A stretch of 64,000 bases of DNA, from positions 5,146,001 to 5,210,000 of the forward strand of contig NZ_MWFK01000001.1 in the NCBI RefSeq assembly GCF_002078175.1, read 5' to 3'. Below, piece by piece: positions 47,200 through 55,961 of this stretch; position 1 is the first letter of the stretch, and every line of letters begins with the position of its first letter. The notes below the pieces were generated by a model that saw only the letters and a program-made list of their open reading frames with translations, did no database searches and had not been told where the DNA came from. Made by a program: the position numbers and the translations under genes. The DNA is from Streptomyces sp. M41(2017) (GTDB lineage Bacteria > Actinomycetota > Actinomycetes > Streptomycetales > Streptomycetaceae).

Positions 47200-48693
47200 T
47201 TAGTTGGGGGTGGCGAGGAGCTGGGGCGCGTCGGCGTCGGTGCCCCGTCCGGTGGTGAAGTAGGGGGACTTGCGGACCCACTTGGCCCACGCGGCGGCGG
47301 CGAAACCGGAGACGACCATGACGGTCGGCGTCAGCAGCAGGAACCAGCCGTTGTCCGCGCTCACCTCGAAGTGGTCGGTCGAGGTGTAGAAGGACCAGGC
47401 CAGATAGCCGCCGAGCCCGAGCAGCGCGCAGGCGCTCAGCGCCGGGAGGACGACCGCGCGGACGCCCACCCGCCAGTCCTCCCGGAGCAGCCCGCGGAAA
47501 CGGACGGCGGCCGCCAGGGCGGTGAGGGCGTAGGAGAGCGCGACGACGATCCCGACCGCGTTGACCGTCGCCATGATCATGTCGGCGAGCCGGGGGATCA
47601 CCAGGGCGAGTCCCGCCACGACGACGGCCAGCGCGCCGATCAGCAGCGTTCCGGTCGCCGGGGTGCCGTACCGGGTGCTCACCCGGGACCACACGGGCCC
47701 GAGCGTACGGTCGCGGCTCATCGCGAACATCCCGCGCGCCGTCGGGATCACGCCCGCCTGGAGCGAGGCGACCGCCGAGAACATCAGGGCGACCAGGGGC
47801 AGCGCGGCCAGCGGCTGATCGGCGAGCCGGTTCCCCAGGAAGGCCAGTCCCTCCGCACCGTGCCCGGCCAGCTCGTCCTCGGACAGCACCCGTTGGAAGG
47901 CCACCGAGCCGAGCAGGAACAGCCCCAGCATGGTCACCAGCGTGATCGTCCCGGCCCGGGAGGCGTCCCGCGGATCGCGCACCTCCTCGTTCACCGTGAA
48001 GGCCGCCTCGAAGCCCCAGTAACAGAACACCGACAGCAGCAGTCCCTGCGCCAGCGCCGTCGTCGAGGGGATCTGGAAGGGGTCGAACCAGCTCAGGCTG
48101 AAGGGGTGCGGGCCGGTCACGATGCCGTAGCCGCAGAAGCCGAGGAGCACCACGTACTCGAAGACCAGCAGCCCGCTCTGCAGCCGCGCCGCCGTCTTCA
48201 CCCCGGTCACCGCCGTGAGGGTGACGGCGACGAGGACCAGGATGCCCACGGCCGTCGTCTGGGCCGTCGAGCCCGGATCGAGCGTCAGGCCCGCCACCTT
48301 GTGCACGCCCGCCTCACCGGCGAGCTGGATCATCGCCGAACCGGTCACCGCCGTGGTGTAGGCGAGGAACGCGACCGTGGCGACGATGCTCACCCAGCCG
48401 ACCAGGAACCCCAGCCAGGGGCTGAGCGAACGCCCCACCCACACGTAGCCGTTGCCCGCGTTCGGCTCCACCTTGTTCAGCCGGGAGTAGGCGCCCGCGA
48501 TCCCGAGGATCGGCAGGAAGGCCAGCAGCATGATCGCCGGCAGATGAAGCCCGACCACCCCGGCCGTCACCCCCAGCCCGATGCCGATGCTCGTCGTCGC
48601 CGCGGTGCTGGACGCGGCGATGGCGACGCCGTCCGCCACACCGAGGGTCCTGCGCAAGGACGGGGGATCCACACCGTACGGCTTCTGCGTCAT
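47200..48693 (-). CDS. APC-superfamily amino acid/amine permease
   Basis: This 497-residue membrane protein has about 12-14 hydrophobic helices. The APC pattern begins ADGVAIAASSTAATTSIGIGLGVTAG, with EPNAGNGYVWVGRSLSPWLGFLVGW and VFCYWGFEAAFTVNEEVRDPRDASRAGTITL (a helix 6-like segment). ATG 48693 with GGAG was chosen. It forms an operon with the amidohydrolase and is divergent from a TetR regulator, so it probably brings in that enzyme's substrate or exports its product. Confidence 0.88.
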   Translation of the reverse strand: MTQKPYGVDPPSLRRTLGVADGVAIAASSTAATTSIGIGLGVTAGVVGLHLPAIMLLAFLPILGIAGAYSRLNKVEPNAGNGYVWVGRSLSPWLGFLVGWVSIVATVAFLAYTTAVTGSAMIQLAGEAGVHKVAGLTLDPGSTAQTTAVGILVLVAVTLTAVTGVKTAARLQSGLLVFEYVVLLGFCGYGIVTGPHPFSLSWFDPFQIPSTTALAQGLLLSVFCYWGFEAAFTVNEEVRDPRDASRAGTITLVTMLGLFLLGSVAFQRVLSEDELAGHGAEGLAFLGNRLADQPLAALPLVALMFSAVASLQAGVIPTARGMFAMSRDRTLGPVWSRVSTRYGTPATGTLLIGALAVVVAGLALVIPRLADMIMATVNAVGIVVALSYALTALAAAVRFRGLLREDWRVGVRAVVLPALSACALLGLGGYLAWSFYTSTDHFEVSADNGWFLLLTPTVMVVSGFAAAAWAKWVRKSPYFTTGRGTDADAPQLLATPN

Positions 48694-48812
48694 GGCCTGC
48701 TCCGATCGCACCCGGGGCCTGATTCCGGCCCGATGACCGGAAATGAAACTGCGCGGGGCCTTAACAGGTCAACGCTGTTGTCATAAGGTGCCGGGACCGG
48801 AGGGAGAACGCC

Positions 48813-49577
48813 ATGACGTCCGCGAACGACCGTGTCGTCCCCGCCGCCGCCCGGCGGCGCAGACGCCCCACCAAGACAGGCGTGGTCCTCTCCGAGGAAC
48901 TGATCGTCCAGACCGCGCTGCGGCTGCTCAGGGAGCACGGCGCCGACGCGCTCACCGTCCGCCGCCTCGGGCTGGCCCTGGGCGCCGACCCGAGCGCCCT
49001 GTACCGCTACTTCCGTGACACCGACGACCTGCTCCTCGCCATCGCCGACGAGCTGATCGGACGTACGCTGCGCGACTGGCGGGCCACCGGTGCCTGGCGC
49101 GCCGACCTGCGCGATCTCGGCCTGCGCATCCACGCCGGAGCCCTCGCCCATCCACAGGCCGCGGTGCTCAGCTCCTACCGGGTGACCGGCCGCGTCCACG
49201 AGATCGAGGCGGTGGAGACGATCATCGGAGTGCTGCGCGGCGCCGGCTTCCCCGATCCCGACGCCGTACGGATCTACCACGCGTTCGTCGACCAGGCCTT
49301 GGCGTTCGCCGCCCTCGACGCCGCGAGCGTCGCCCTGCCCCGCGCCGCACGCGAGGCGGAGGCCGGTGTCTGGCGGGCGCTGTACGCGCGGCTGCCCGCC
49401 GACAGCCACCCGAACATCGCCGCGACCGCCCACCACCTGGTGCGCGACATGGGGCGCAGCGCCTACCCGAGCGCCCTCGACCTGCTGCTGAGCGCCGCCG
49501 CGGCCCGGCTCACCGAGGTCGGGGCCGGCCCGGGGGCGTCCGGAGGGGGATCACGGCCTCCCGGCGCGTCACACTGA
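48813..49577 (+). CDS. TetR/AcrR-family regulator (TetR_C-type C-terminus)
   Basis: This 254-residue regulator has an Arg-rich N-terminus. The HTH (about 27-72) contains LSEELIVQTALRLLREHGADALTVRRLGLALGADPSALYRYFRDTDDLLLAIADEL. The ligand domain is long, followed by a Gly/Pro-rich tail. GGAGGGAG lies upstream of the ATG. It is divergent from the permease/amidohydrolase operon across 119 bp that contains an imperfect AACAG-N7-CTGTT dyad, and it is the likely regulator of that operon. Confidence 0.88.
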   Translation: MTSANDRVVPAAARRRRRPTKTGVVLSEELIVQTALRLLREHGADALTVRRLGLALGADPSALYRYFRDTDDLLLAIADELIGRTLRDWRATGAWRADLRDLGLRIHAGALAHPQAAVLSSYRVTGRVHEIEAVETIIGVLRGAGFPDPDAVRIYHAFVDQALAFAALDAASVALPRAAREAEAGVWRALYARLPADSHPNIAATAHHLVRDMGRSAYPSALDLLLSAAAARLTEVGAGPGASGGGSRPPGASH

Positions 49578-49667
49578 GGGCCGCTCCACCGTCATCGAGG
49601 CAGACCGACGCGCGCGCCCTTCCGCGGGCGCGTCGCCCCCGCACGCCGACCAGGAGGCAGTCCCCAG

Positions 49668-50129
49668 ATGAACGCGCCCGCCCGCACCCCCAAGCAGCGC
49701 AAGCAGGACACGCTCGCCCGGCTGGAGTCCGACGTCGACACCTGGGTGTCCACCGCCGACGGCACCGGCGGCACGCCCTACCTCGTCCCCCTGTCCTACC
49801 GCTGGGACGGGACGACCCTGCTGCTGGCGACCCTCGCAGGCAGCCCCACCGGGCTCAACCTGCGGTCGAGCGGCACCGTGCGGCTCGGTATCGGGCCGAC
49901 CCGCGACGTCGTCATGATCGACGGCACCGTGGAGACCCTGGAGGCCGACGAGCTGCCGGACGGGGCGGGGGACGCCTTCGCGGCGGGGACCGGCTTCGAC
50001 CCCCGCGAACTCACCGCGCACTACCAGTACTTCCGGGTCACACCGCAGCGGGTGCAGGCCTGGCGCGAGGCGAACGAGATCGCCGGACGCGACCTCATGC
50101 GCGACGGTGAGTGGCTCGTGGCCGACTGA
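49668..50129 (+). CDS. pyridoxamine 5'-phosphate oxidase-family (FMN/F420 split-barrel) protein
   Basis: This 153-residue split-barrel flavin-binding protein has DTWVSTADGTGGTPYLVPLSYRWDGTTLLLATLAGSPTGLNLRSSGTVRLGIGPTRDVVMIDGTVE. A C-terminal block follows (HYQYFRVTPQRVQAWREANEIAGRDLMRDGEWL) that is typical of TIGR-type PPOX proteins in actinobacteria. It probably uses FMN or F420 in a reduction of unknown substrate. AGGAGG precedes the ATG. It follows the TetR gene by about 90 bp. Confidence 0.85.
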   Translation: MNAPARTPKQRKQDTLARLESDVDTWVSTADGTGGTPYLVPLSYRWDGTTLLLATLAGSPTGLNLRSSGTVRLGIGPTRDVVMIDGTVETLEADELPDGAGDAFAAGTGFDPRELTAHYQYFRVTPQRVQAWREANEIAGRDLMRDGEWLVAD

Positions 50130-50211
50130 ATCGGCCGGACGGGGTAACCCGGGACGACAGGGCAGTGGCGGCCGGACGCCGGCCGTCGTCCCGGAACCCT
50201 ACGGAGGACAC

Positions 50212-50604
50212 ATGGCACTCGTCACGGCAGCGGTCGTGGTGCTGGACTGCGCCGAGCCCGAGAAGCTCGCCGCGTTCTACAAGGAGATGCTGGGCGCGGA
50301 GGAGACGGACGCGAGCGGCAACCGCGTCGAGATCAAGGGCGCCGACGGCATGCGGATGGCCTTCCGACGGGACGTGACCGCCACCCCGCCGAGCTGGCCG
50401 CGCCCCGAGAACTCGTTCCAGGCCCACATCGACTTCCACGTCGAGGATCTCGACGCGGCGGAGCGCCAGGTGATCGGCCTCGGCGGGCGCCCGCTGGAGA
50501 CCAAGGACATGGCGGGACCGTACGAGGAGCGCGGATACGCGGACCCGTCCGGGCACTCCTTCACGCTGCGGTGCGTCCGTTCCACCGCGCCCAAGCAGGG
50601 CTGA
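50212..50604 (+). CDS. VOC-family (glyoxalase/bleomycin-resistance-like) protein
   Basis: This 130-residue protein has the two beta-alpha-beta-beta-beta modules of the VOC fold (VVVLDCAEPEKLAAFYKEMLGAEE and QAHIDFHVEDLDAAERQVIGLGGRPLE). A C-terminal YADPSGHSFTL segment carries a typical metal or substrate ligand. GGAGG lies upstream. Members include resistance proteins and dioxygenases; the specific role is unknown. It ends in a strong bidirectional hairpin. Confidence 0.87.
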   Translation: MALVTAAVVVLDCAEPEKLAAFYKEMLGAEETDASGNRVEIKGADGMRMAFRRDVTATPPSWPRPENSFQAHIDFHVEDLDAAERQVIGLGGRPLETKDMAGPYEERGYADPSGHSFTLRCVRSTAPKQG

Positions 50605-50605
50605 T

Positions 50606-50641
50606 CCGGCGGGCCCCGCCACGGTGGACGGGGCCCGCCGG
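50606..50641. terminator. bidirectional terminator (13-bp perfect stem)
   Basis: CCGGCGGGCCCCG (50606-50618) and CGGGGCCCGCCGG (50629-50641) pair perfectly around a 10-nt loop. It lies between the convergent VOC and DUF4235 genes. Confidence 0.75.
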
Positions 50642-50661
50642 ACCGGTTCGGTCGCGCCGGT

Positions 50662-50970
50662 TCAGTCGCGGCCGCCGCTCTTGGCGGTGGAGGGCCACAC
50701 GCCCGTCGAACGCTCGATGGCCTTCGCGCCCGACCGGTCCACCGCGCTGCGCACGACGGCGAAGATCGCACCCTGGATGGCGGCCGCGAGGAGTACCTCG
50801 CCCCAGCCGCGGTCGCGGTCGAGGGCGTCGGGCGCGTTCTCCTCGTGCCGGATGGCCATCCAGGTCTTCTGGAAGGCGAGCCCGGCCAGGGAGCCTCCGG
50901 CCCAGCTCAGCGCGAAGCCGACGGGCTTGTAGGCCAGGGACAGCTTCTGCTTCTTCTGCTTCTTGGACAC
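50662..50970 (-). CDS. DUF4235-family small membrane protein
   Basis: This 102-residue protein has a lysine-rich N-terminus (MSKKQKKQKLSLAYKP). Two hydrophobic segments (VGFALSWAGGSLAGLAF and VLLAAAIQGAIFAVVRSAVDRSG) flank a charged loop, as in DUF4235 members. The GTG start has AAGGAG at 6 nt. The very long open frame upstream of it on this strand is a GC-skew artefact. The function is unknown. It is divergent from the cation transporter. Confidence 0.82.
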   Translation of the reverse strand: MSKKQKKQKLSLAYKPVGFALSWAGGSLAGLAFQKTWMAIRHEENAPDALDRDRGWGEVLLAAAIQGAIFAVVRSAVDRSGAKAIERSTGVWPSTAKSGGRD

Positions 50971-51111
50971 TGGGGCTCCTTCTCGCTCTCGGTGCAGAGG
51001 CGGCCGTGGGCGTACACCGCCCCGTCCGACGCGGTACGAGTGCCCGAAGTATGCCCACCGATTCCCTCCGTCCGCATGGTTGAGGAGCGGGGGCAGGGGA
51101 AACCGGCCGGG

Positions 51112-52200
51112 GTGACCAGTGAAGACACGAAGGAACAGCCGGAGACCACCCCAGCCGACACGGGCGAGAGCGAGGGCGAAGACAAGGGCAGGAGCAGCGG
51201 ATCCGACAGCAGTACGCGGGTCACCGTGTTCGTGGCGCTGGGCGCCAACCTGGTGATCGCCGTGGCCAAGGCCGTCGGCGGCCTGCTCTCGGGTTCGCCC
51301 GCGCTGCTGTCCGAGGCCGCGCACTCCGTGGCGGACAGCCTCAACGAGGTCTTCCTGCTCGCCGCGCTCCGCCGCAGCAAGCGCCCCGCCGACCGCAAGC
51401 ACCCCTTCGGCTACGGCAAGGAACGGTTCTTCTGGTCCCTTCTCGCGGCCGTCGGCATCTTCGTCATGGGTGGCTGCTTCTCCTTCTTCCAGGGCTTCGA
51501 AGCCCTGCGCAACGGCGCCGAGGAGTCCTTCAGCGGCTACATGGTCGGCATCGCGGTCCTCGTCGTCTCGCTGCTCGCCGAGGGTGCCTCCCTGCTGCGG
51601 GCCCTCCTTCAGGTGCGCCGCCAGGGCGGTGCGGCGGGGATGAAGGACCCGGCCCTGCGCACCGTCGTCGCCGAGGACGGCACCGCGGTGCTCGGCGTCA
51701 CCCTCGCGATCATCGGCATGGTGCTGCACATGGTCACCGGCCAGGTCGTCTGGGAGGCGTCGGCCTCGTTCGCCATCGGTCTGCTGCTCGTGTTCGTCGC
51801 CTTCTGGCTCGGCCGGGACGCCCGTGACCAGCTGATCGGGCGGGCCGTCGACGAGGAGGAGAGCGACCGGATCCGTGAGCTGCTGACGGCGCAGCCCGAG
51901 ATCGACAGTGTCGAGACGCTGCTGACCATGGAGCTGGGTCTCGACTCGACGCTGGTGGCCGCACGGATCGACCTCGTGCCGGGACTCGACAGCGAGGAGG
52001 TCGAGGACGTCGCCGTCCGCATCAAGCGTTCCGTCGCGCGCACCTTCCCGGCGGCCGACCAGATCTTCCTCGACGTGACCGACGCGAAGACCGCGCGGGC
52101 TGCCGCACGGCGCGGCGAGACCGGGGTGAGCGACTGGGGGCACGTCGACGACACGGCAGCGGAAAGCCCCGCCGCGACGGGGGAGCGCGGCGGGGCCTGA
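51112..52200 (+). CDS. cation diffusion facilitator family transporter
   Basis: This is a 362-residue protein. A Glu/Ser/Asp-rich disordered N-terminus (about 1-38) precedes six transmembrane helices with SPALLSEAAHSVADSLNEVFLL (helix 2 metal site), GYGKERFFWSLLAAVGIFVMG and AEDGTAVLGVTLAIIGM (helix 5 Asp). A C-terminal cytoplasmic ferredoxin-like domain follows (ELLTAQPEIDSVETLLTMELGLDSTLVAARIDLVP). It probably exports Zn, Co, Fe or Mn in exchange for protons. The GTG at 51112 was chosen, but ATG 51076 in frame is an alternative; neither has an ideal ribosome site. Confidence 0.88.
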   Translation: MTSEDTKEQPETTPADTGESEGEDKGRSSGSDSSTRVTVFVALGANLVIAVAKAVGGLLSGSPALLSEAAHSVADSLNEVFLLAALRRSKRPADRKHPFGYGKERFFWSLLAAVGIFVMGGCFSFFQGFEALRNGAEESFSGYMVGIAVLVVSLLAEGASLLRALLQVRRQGGAAGMKDPALRTVVAEDGTAVLGVTLAIIGMVLHMVTGQVVWEASASFAIGLLLVFVAFWLGRDARDQLIGRAVDEEESDRIRELLTAQPEIDSVETLLTMELGLDSTLVAARIDLVPGLDSEEVEDVAVRIKRSVARTFPAADQIFLDVTDAKTARAAARRGETGVSDWGHVDDTAAESPAATGERGGA

Positions 52201-52276
52201 CGGCCGGGTGCCCGGTGCCCGCGGGTTCATGCGCACCCGTTCCCGCGGCCGTCCCCACCGGGCGACCCCCACACGC

Positions 52277-52312
52277 GTGGCCCGGGCCGGCATCGTCGCC
52301 GGCCCGGGCCAC
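52277..52312. terminator. bidirectional terminator (15-bp perfect stem)
   Basis: GTGGCCCGGGCCGGC (52277-52291) and GCCGGCCCGGGCCAC (52298-52312) pair perfectly with an ATCGTC loop. It lies between the convergent cation transporter and the Ddn-family gene. Confidence 0.75.
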
Positions 52313-52337
52313 GGACGTGTGTGCGGGCGGACGCCGG

Positions 52338-52781
52338 TCAGCCGGTCGGCTCCAGCACGAAGACGGGGATCTCCCGGTCGGTCTTCTTCTGGTAGTCGGT
52401 GTACGGGGGGTACGCGGCGACCGCGCGCTCCCACCACTGGGCCTTCTCGTCGCCGGTGATCTCCCGCGCCGTGTACTCCTTGCGGACGGCTCCGTCCTGG
52501 AGCTCCACGTGCGGGTCGGACTTGATGTTGAAGTACCAGACCGGGTGCTTGGGGGCTCCACCGAGCGAGGCGACCACCGCGTAGCGTCCGTCGTTCTCGA
52601 CGCGCATCAGCGGGGTCTTGCGGATCTTCCCGCTCTTGGCTCCGCGTGTCGTGAGGATGATGACGGGCAGGCCGGTGTCCGCCAGCGTCGTCCCCTTGGT
52701 CCCGCCGGACCCCTCGTACAACTCCACCTGGTCCCGCACCCACTGGGTCGGGCTGGGTTCGTACTCGCCCTCGAGTGGCAT
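52338..52781 (-). CDS. deazaflavin (F420)-dependent nitroreductase, Ddn family
   Basis: This 147-residue split-barrel protein has the Ddn family pattern: LPVIILTTRGAKSGKIRKTPLMRVENDGRYAVVASLGGAPKHPVWYFNIKSDPHVELQDG, then YPPYTDYQKKTDREIPVFVLEP. These proteins use reduced F420 to reduce quinones or nitro compounds. ATG 52781 was chosen because the conserved N-terminus (YEPSPTQWVRDQVELYEGSGG) begins right after it. It is probably monocistronic. Confidence 0.9.
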   Translation of the reverse strand: MPLEGEYEPSPTQWVRDQVELYEGSGGTKGTTLADTGLPVIILTTRGAKSGKIRKTPLMRVENDGRYAVVASLGGAPKHPVWYFNIKSDPHVELQDGAVRKEYTAREITGDEKAQWWERAVAAYPPYTDYQKKTDREIPVFVLEPTG

Positions 52782-52952
52782 GACTTCCGTCCCATCGTCG
52801 CGTCGGACTGGTCGTGTCTCGGCACGATTCAACACCAGAGCGGACGCGAATCTTCCGCACCGGCGGCCCGAGTTGCGGCTCGCGTCGGTGTCCGCCCTGC
52901 CGGGGGCGGACACCGCGCGTCCGACGCCTGCGGGCCGGGCCGGCGACCGCGT

Positions 52953-53414
52953 TCAGCCCCAGGTCGCTCCCGCGGGCTCCTTGATGGTCGCGTTGAGACG
53001 GTTGAAGAAGTTGGTCGTGGCGATCCACAGGATCAGCGCGGCCACCTGCTGCTCGTCGTAGTGGTCGGCCACCTCGTCCCACAGTTCGTCGGGGACCGCG
53101 TCCCCGCCGCGGTCGTTCAGCCGCGTCATCTCCTCGGCCAGGGCCAGCGCGGCCCGCTCGGCGTCCGAGTAGTACGGCGCCTCGCGCCACGCCGCGACCG
53201 ACCACAGCCGCTCGTCCGTCAGGCCGGCCTTCCGGCCGCCCCTGCCGCCCGCGTCGACACAGGCGCTGCACCCGTTGATCTGACTGGCCCGCAGATGGAC
53301 GAGTTCCAGGGTCTGCTGGGGGACACCGCCCTTGTTCGTCGCCTTGTACAGCCCCTGGATCGCCTCCATGGCGCCGGGAAGGATCATCGCCGGGTTCTTC
53401 ATCCGTGCCTGCAT
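52953..53414 (-). CDS. carboxymuconolactone decarboxylase/AhpD-like protein with altered active site
   Basis: This 153-residue AhpD-fold protein has ILPGAMEAIQGLYKATNKGGVPQQTLELVHLRASQINGCSACVDAGG, then YYSDAERAALALAEEMTRL. The CxxC redox pair is present, but the His that normally follows (CxxCxxxH) is Gly here and the usual REARKAG reads RGGRKAG. This may weaken peroxidase activity. ATG 53414 has GAGGAG upstream; an ATG 14 codons earlier exists. ECF41/SigJ sigma factors often control such genes, but the sigma gene here is about 38 kb away. Confidence 0.87.
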   Translation of the reverse strand: MQARMKNPAMILPGAMEAIQGLYKATNKGGVPQQTLELVHLRASQINGCSACVDAGGRGGRKAGLTDERLWSVAAWREAPYYSDAERAALALAEEMTRLNDRGGDAVPDELWDEVADHYDEQQVAALILWIATTNFFNRLNATIKEPAGATWG

Positions 53415-53504
53415 CGCGCTCTCCTCGACCGTTCGCGGCGCCCGTCGCGCCGTCATCGCACTGACGGATCCCGGCGCGGACTTGTGACAGGTGAAGGGAC
53501 CACG

Positions 53505-54134
53505 TCACGGCGCCACGAACACGCGCACCGCGAGCAGCATGATCACGACACTCGACAGCAGCCCCGTGAGCAGCCGTCCGCGGTGACCGGTCAGGGCGCG
53601 GCCCAGCAGGGCGCCGCCCCCGGCGAGGAAGAGCTGCCAGCCGGCGGAGGCGGCGAACGCGGCGAGCACGAACACCCCCTGCTCCAGCGGACGGACGGCC
53701 TCGGCGGTCCGGCTGCCGAGTACCAGCGCGGCGAAGTAGACGACCGTGGTGGGGTTGAGCAGGGTGATGCCCAGCAGGGCCAGATAGGCGCGGGCCGGAC
53801 GCGGTGGATCCTGCACGGAGCGAGTGGTGAGCCGGCGCCCGCGGTACTGCCGCAGCGCGCCGACCGCGCCCCGGACCGCCAGGACCGCGAGGACCAGGGC
53901 CGAGGCCCAGCGCAGCGGCACCAGGACCGGCTGGAGGGCGGCGGCGAGTGCCGTACCGCCGAGCGTGGCGACGAGGGCGTACAGGCCGTCGGCCGTGGCG
54001 ACACCGAGCGCCGCGCAGGCACCGGTCCGCAGGGTCGTCCGGGCGGTGAGGGAGACGAGGTAGGTCGAGACCGCTCCGACGGGCACGGCGATGCCGTAGC
54101 CCGCGAGGAGGCCCGCGACCAGCGCGGCGGTCAC
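53505..54134 (-). CDS. LysE-family amino acid/metabolite exporter
   Basis: This protein of about 209 residues has six hydrophobic helices and the LysE/RhtB pattern (LVAGLLAGYGIAVPVGAVSTYLVSLTARTTLRTGACAALGVATADGLYALVATLGG; LLGITLLNPTTVVYFAALVLG). The GTG at 54134 gives a family-typical length; the frame remains open to GTG 54257 through a Pro/Arg-rich stretch, so the start is uncertain. It shares an upstream region of about 350 bp with the divergent P450. Confidence 0.8.
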   Translation of the reverse strand: MTAALVAGLLAGYGIAVPVGAVSTYLVSLTARTTLRTGACAALGVATADGLYALVATLGGTALAAALQPVLVPLRWASALVLAVLAVRGAVGALRQYRGRRLTTRSVQDPPRPARAYLALLGITLLNPTTVVYFAALVLGSRTAEAVRPLEQGVFVLAAFAASAGWQLFLAGGGALLGRALTGHRGRLLTGLLSSVVIMLLAVRVFVAP

Positions 54135-54493
54135 GACGCGGAACGGTCGGGCCTCCGGGGGCGGCCGGGCTGCTGCTGGACCCGCACCGGACGAACGGCG
54201 GCGGAGGTCGGCGGCAGGAAGGCTTCGATCGTGGACATGGGCTGATGTTCGGGGCACCGGATCTGCCCACGCAACCGAATTTCGGAAGGTGTGTCGAGGT
54301 GCGGATCAGGCCATGGACGCGGCGCAGGGAAAAGGGCGTGCCCCGCAATCCCGCGGAAAACCGGAATGCGTCCCGCCGCACTTCGGCCAGATCGGGCGAA
54401 CGGCGCATCTGGCCGAACTTCGCGTGGCCACATAGATGCCTGGGGCATCTAATGAAGATCGGTAAGAGGGAACCATCGCTTGCGAGGTCACTC

Positions 54494-55738
54494 ATGACAG
54501 AAGCCCCCCTGACCCACCGACCCCCCACGTCACAGGCCCCCGCGTCGCAGCACGCCGACCCGGTCGCGTTTCCGCAGGACCGCACGTGCCCGTACCACCC
54601 GCCCACCGGCTACCGGCAGCTGCGCGAGGAACGCCCTCTCTCGCGGATCTCCCTGTTCGACGGGCGCGCGGTGTGGGTGGTCACCGGTCATGCCGCCGCC
54701 CGGGACCTCCTCTCCGACCAGCGGCTGTCCTCGGACCGTACGCGGCCCGCCTTCCCGGCGACCACCGAGCGGCTGGCGGCCTCCCGCGACCGCCGGGTCG
54801 CGCTGCTCGGCGTCGACGATCCCGAACACCACGTCCAGCGCCGCATGCTGGTGCCGAGTTTCACGCTCCGGCGGATCGGTGCCCTGCGCCCCCGTATCCA
54901 GGAGACCGTGGACCGGCTACTGGACCGGATGGCCGAACAGGGGCCGCCCGCCGAGCTGGTGAACGACTTCGCGCTGCCCGTGCCCTCCACGGTGATCTGC
55001 GCGCTCCTCGGAGTCCCGTACGCCGACCACGACTTCTTCGAGGCGCAGTCCCGCCGGCTGCTGCGCGGTCCCGGCGGAGCGGACGTCGACGCCGCCCGGA
55101 GTGAGCTGGACGACTACTTCGGCTCGTTGATCGACCGCAAGCAGGCGGACCCCGGGGACGGGCTGCTCGACGAACTCATCCACGACCGGATGCGGGAGGG
55201 GAAGGTCGACCGGCAGGAGCTGATCCGGCTCGCGACCATCCTGCTCGTGGCCGGGCACGAGACGACGGCCAACATGATCTCGCTGGGCACCTTCACGCTG
55301 CTCAGGCACCCGGAACAGCTCGCCGAACTGCGCGCCGACCCGGGGCTGATGCCCGCCGCGGTCGAGGAACTGCTGCGGTTCCTGTCCATCGCGGACGGCC
55401 TGCTGCGGGTCGCGACCGAGGACATCGAGGTGGCCGGCACGACGATCCGCGCCGACGACGGCGTGGTCTTCTCCACCTCCGTCATCAACCGTGACGCCGG
55501 GACCTTCCCCGACCCCGACGACCTGGACTGGCACCGTCCGGCCCGGCACCATGTCGCGTTCGGCTTCGGCATCCACCAGTGCCTCGGACAGAACCTGGCC
55601 CGGGCCGAGATGGAGATCGCGCTGCTGTCGCTCTTCGACCGTTTCCCCGGTCTGCGGCTGGCGACCCCCGCCGACACCGTCCCCTTCAAGCCCGGGGACA
55701 CGATCCAGGGGATGCTCGAACTCCCCGTGACCTGGTAA
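54494..55738 (+). CDS. cytochrome P450, CYP105-like (class I bacterial)
   Basis: This 414-residue P450 has DRTCPYHPPTGYRQLREERPLSRISLFDGRAVWVVTGHAAARDLL at its N-terminus and I-helix LLVAGHETTANMISL (about residue 255). The ExxR helix is EELLRFL, a variant retaining Glu and Arg. The haem loop is AFGFGIHQCLGQNLARAEMEIAL (Cys about residue 363). It needs a ferredoxin and reductase; the 3Fe-4S-type ferredoxin gene starts 12 bp after its stop. The substrate is unknown and no biosynthetic cluster is adjacent, so xenobiotic or secondary metabolite oxidation is a guess. Confidence 0.92.
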   Translation: MTEAPLTHRPPTSQAPASQHADPVAFPQDRTCPYHPPTGYRQLREERPLSRISLFDGRAVWVVTGHAAARDLLSDQRLSSDRTRPAFPATTERLAASRDRRVALLGVDDPEHHVQRRMLVPSFTLRRIGALRPRIQETVDRLLDRMAEQGPPAELVNDFALPVPSTVICALLGVPYADHDFFEAQSRRLLRGPGGADVDAARSELDDYFGSLIDRKQADPGDGLLDELIHDRMREGKVDRQELIRLATILLVAGHETTANMISLGTFTLLRHPEQLAELRADPGLMPAAVEELLRFLSIADGLLRVATEDIEVAGTTIRADDGVVFSTSVINRDAGTFPDPDDLDWHRPARHHVAFGFGIHQCLGQNLARAEMEIALLSLFDRFPGLRLATPADTVPFKPGDTIQGMLELPVTW

Positions 55739-55749
55739 CGGAGGGCCGG

Positions 55750-55950
55750 ATGAGCGTCGACATCGCCATCGACAAGGACGTCTGCATCGGTGCGGGTCAG
55801 TGCGCCCTCGCCGCGCCACGGGTCTTCACCCAGGACGACGACGGGTTCAGCGAACTGCTGCCGGGCGGCACGGACGGCGGGGGCGACCCGATGGTCCGGG
55901 AGGCCGCCCGGGCCTGCCCCGTCGCCGCCATCACCGTCAAGGAGGCCTGA
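55750..55950 (+). CDS. 3Fe-4S-type ferredoxin partner of the P450
   Basis: This 66-residue ferredoxin has the cluster pattern DKDVCIGAGQCALAAPRVF...ACPVAAI: the first Cys, then Cys after five residues, and a CP near the C-terminus. The second cysteine position of 4Fe-4S ferredoxins is occupied by Ala/Gly, as usual for P450-associated 3Fe-4S proteins. GGAGGG lies in the P450 stop region, so the two genes are cotranscribed. It should carry electrons from a reductase encoded elsewhere. Confidence 0.92.
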   Translation: MSVDIAIDKDVCIGAGQCALAAPRVFTQDDDGFSELLPGGTDGGGDPMVREAARACPVAAITVKEA

Positions 55951-55961
55951 GGGCAGCCTCG

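Noticed and set aside
48694..48812. AACAG-N7-CTGTT dyad in the APC permease/TetR divergent region
   Set aside because: The arms are only 5 bp, so it is too weak to list as an operator, although the position is suitable.
50662..54606. 1314-codon open frame on the minus strand
   Set aside because: It spans several well-supported genes on both strands, its product is Arg/Pro/Gly-rich, and only its last 102 codons (DUF4235) look real. It is a GC-rich shadow frame.
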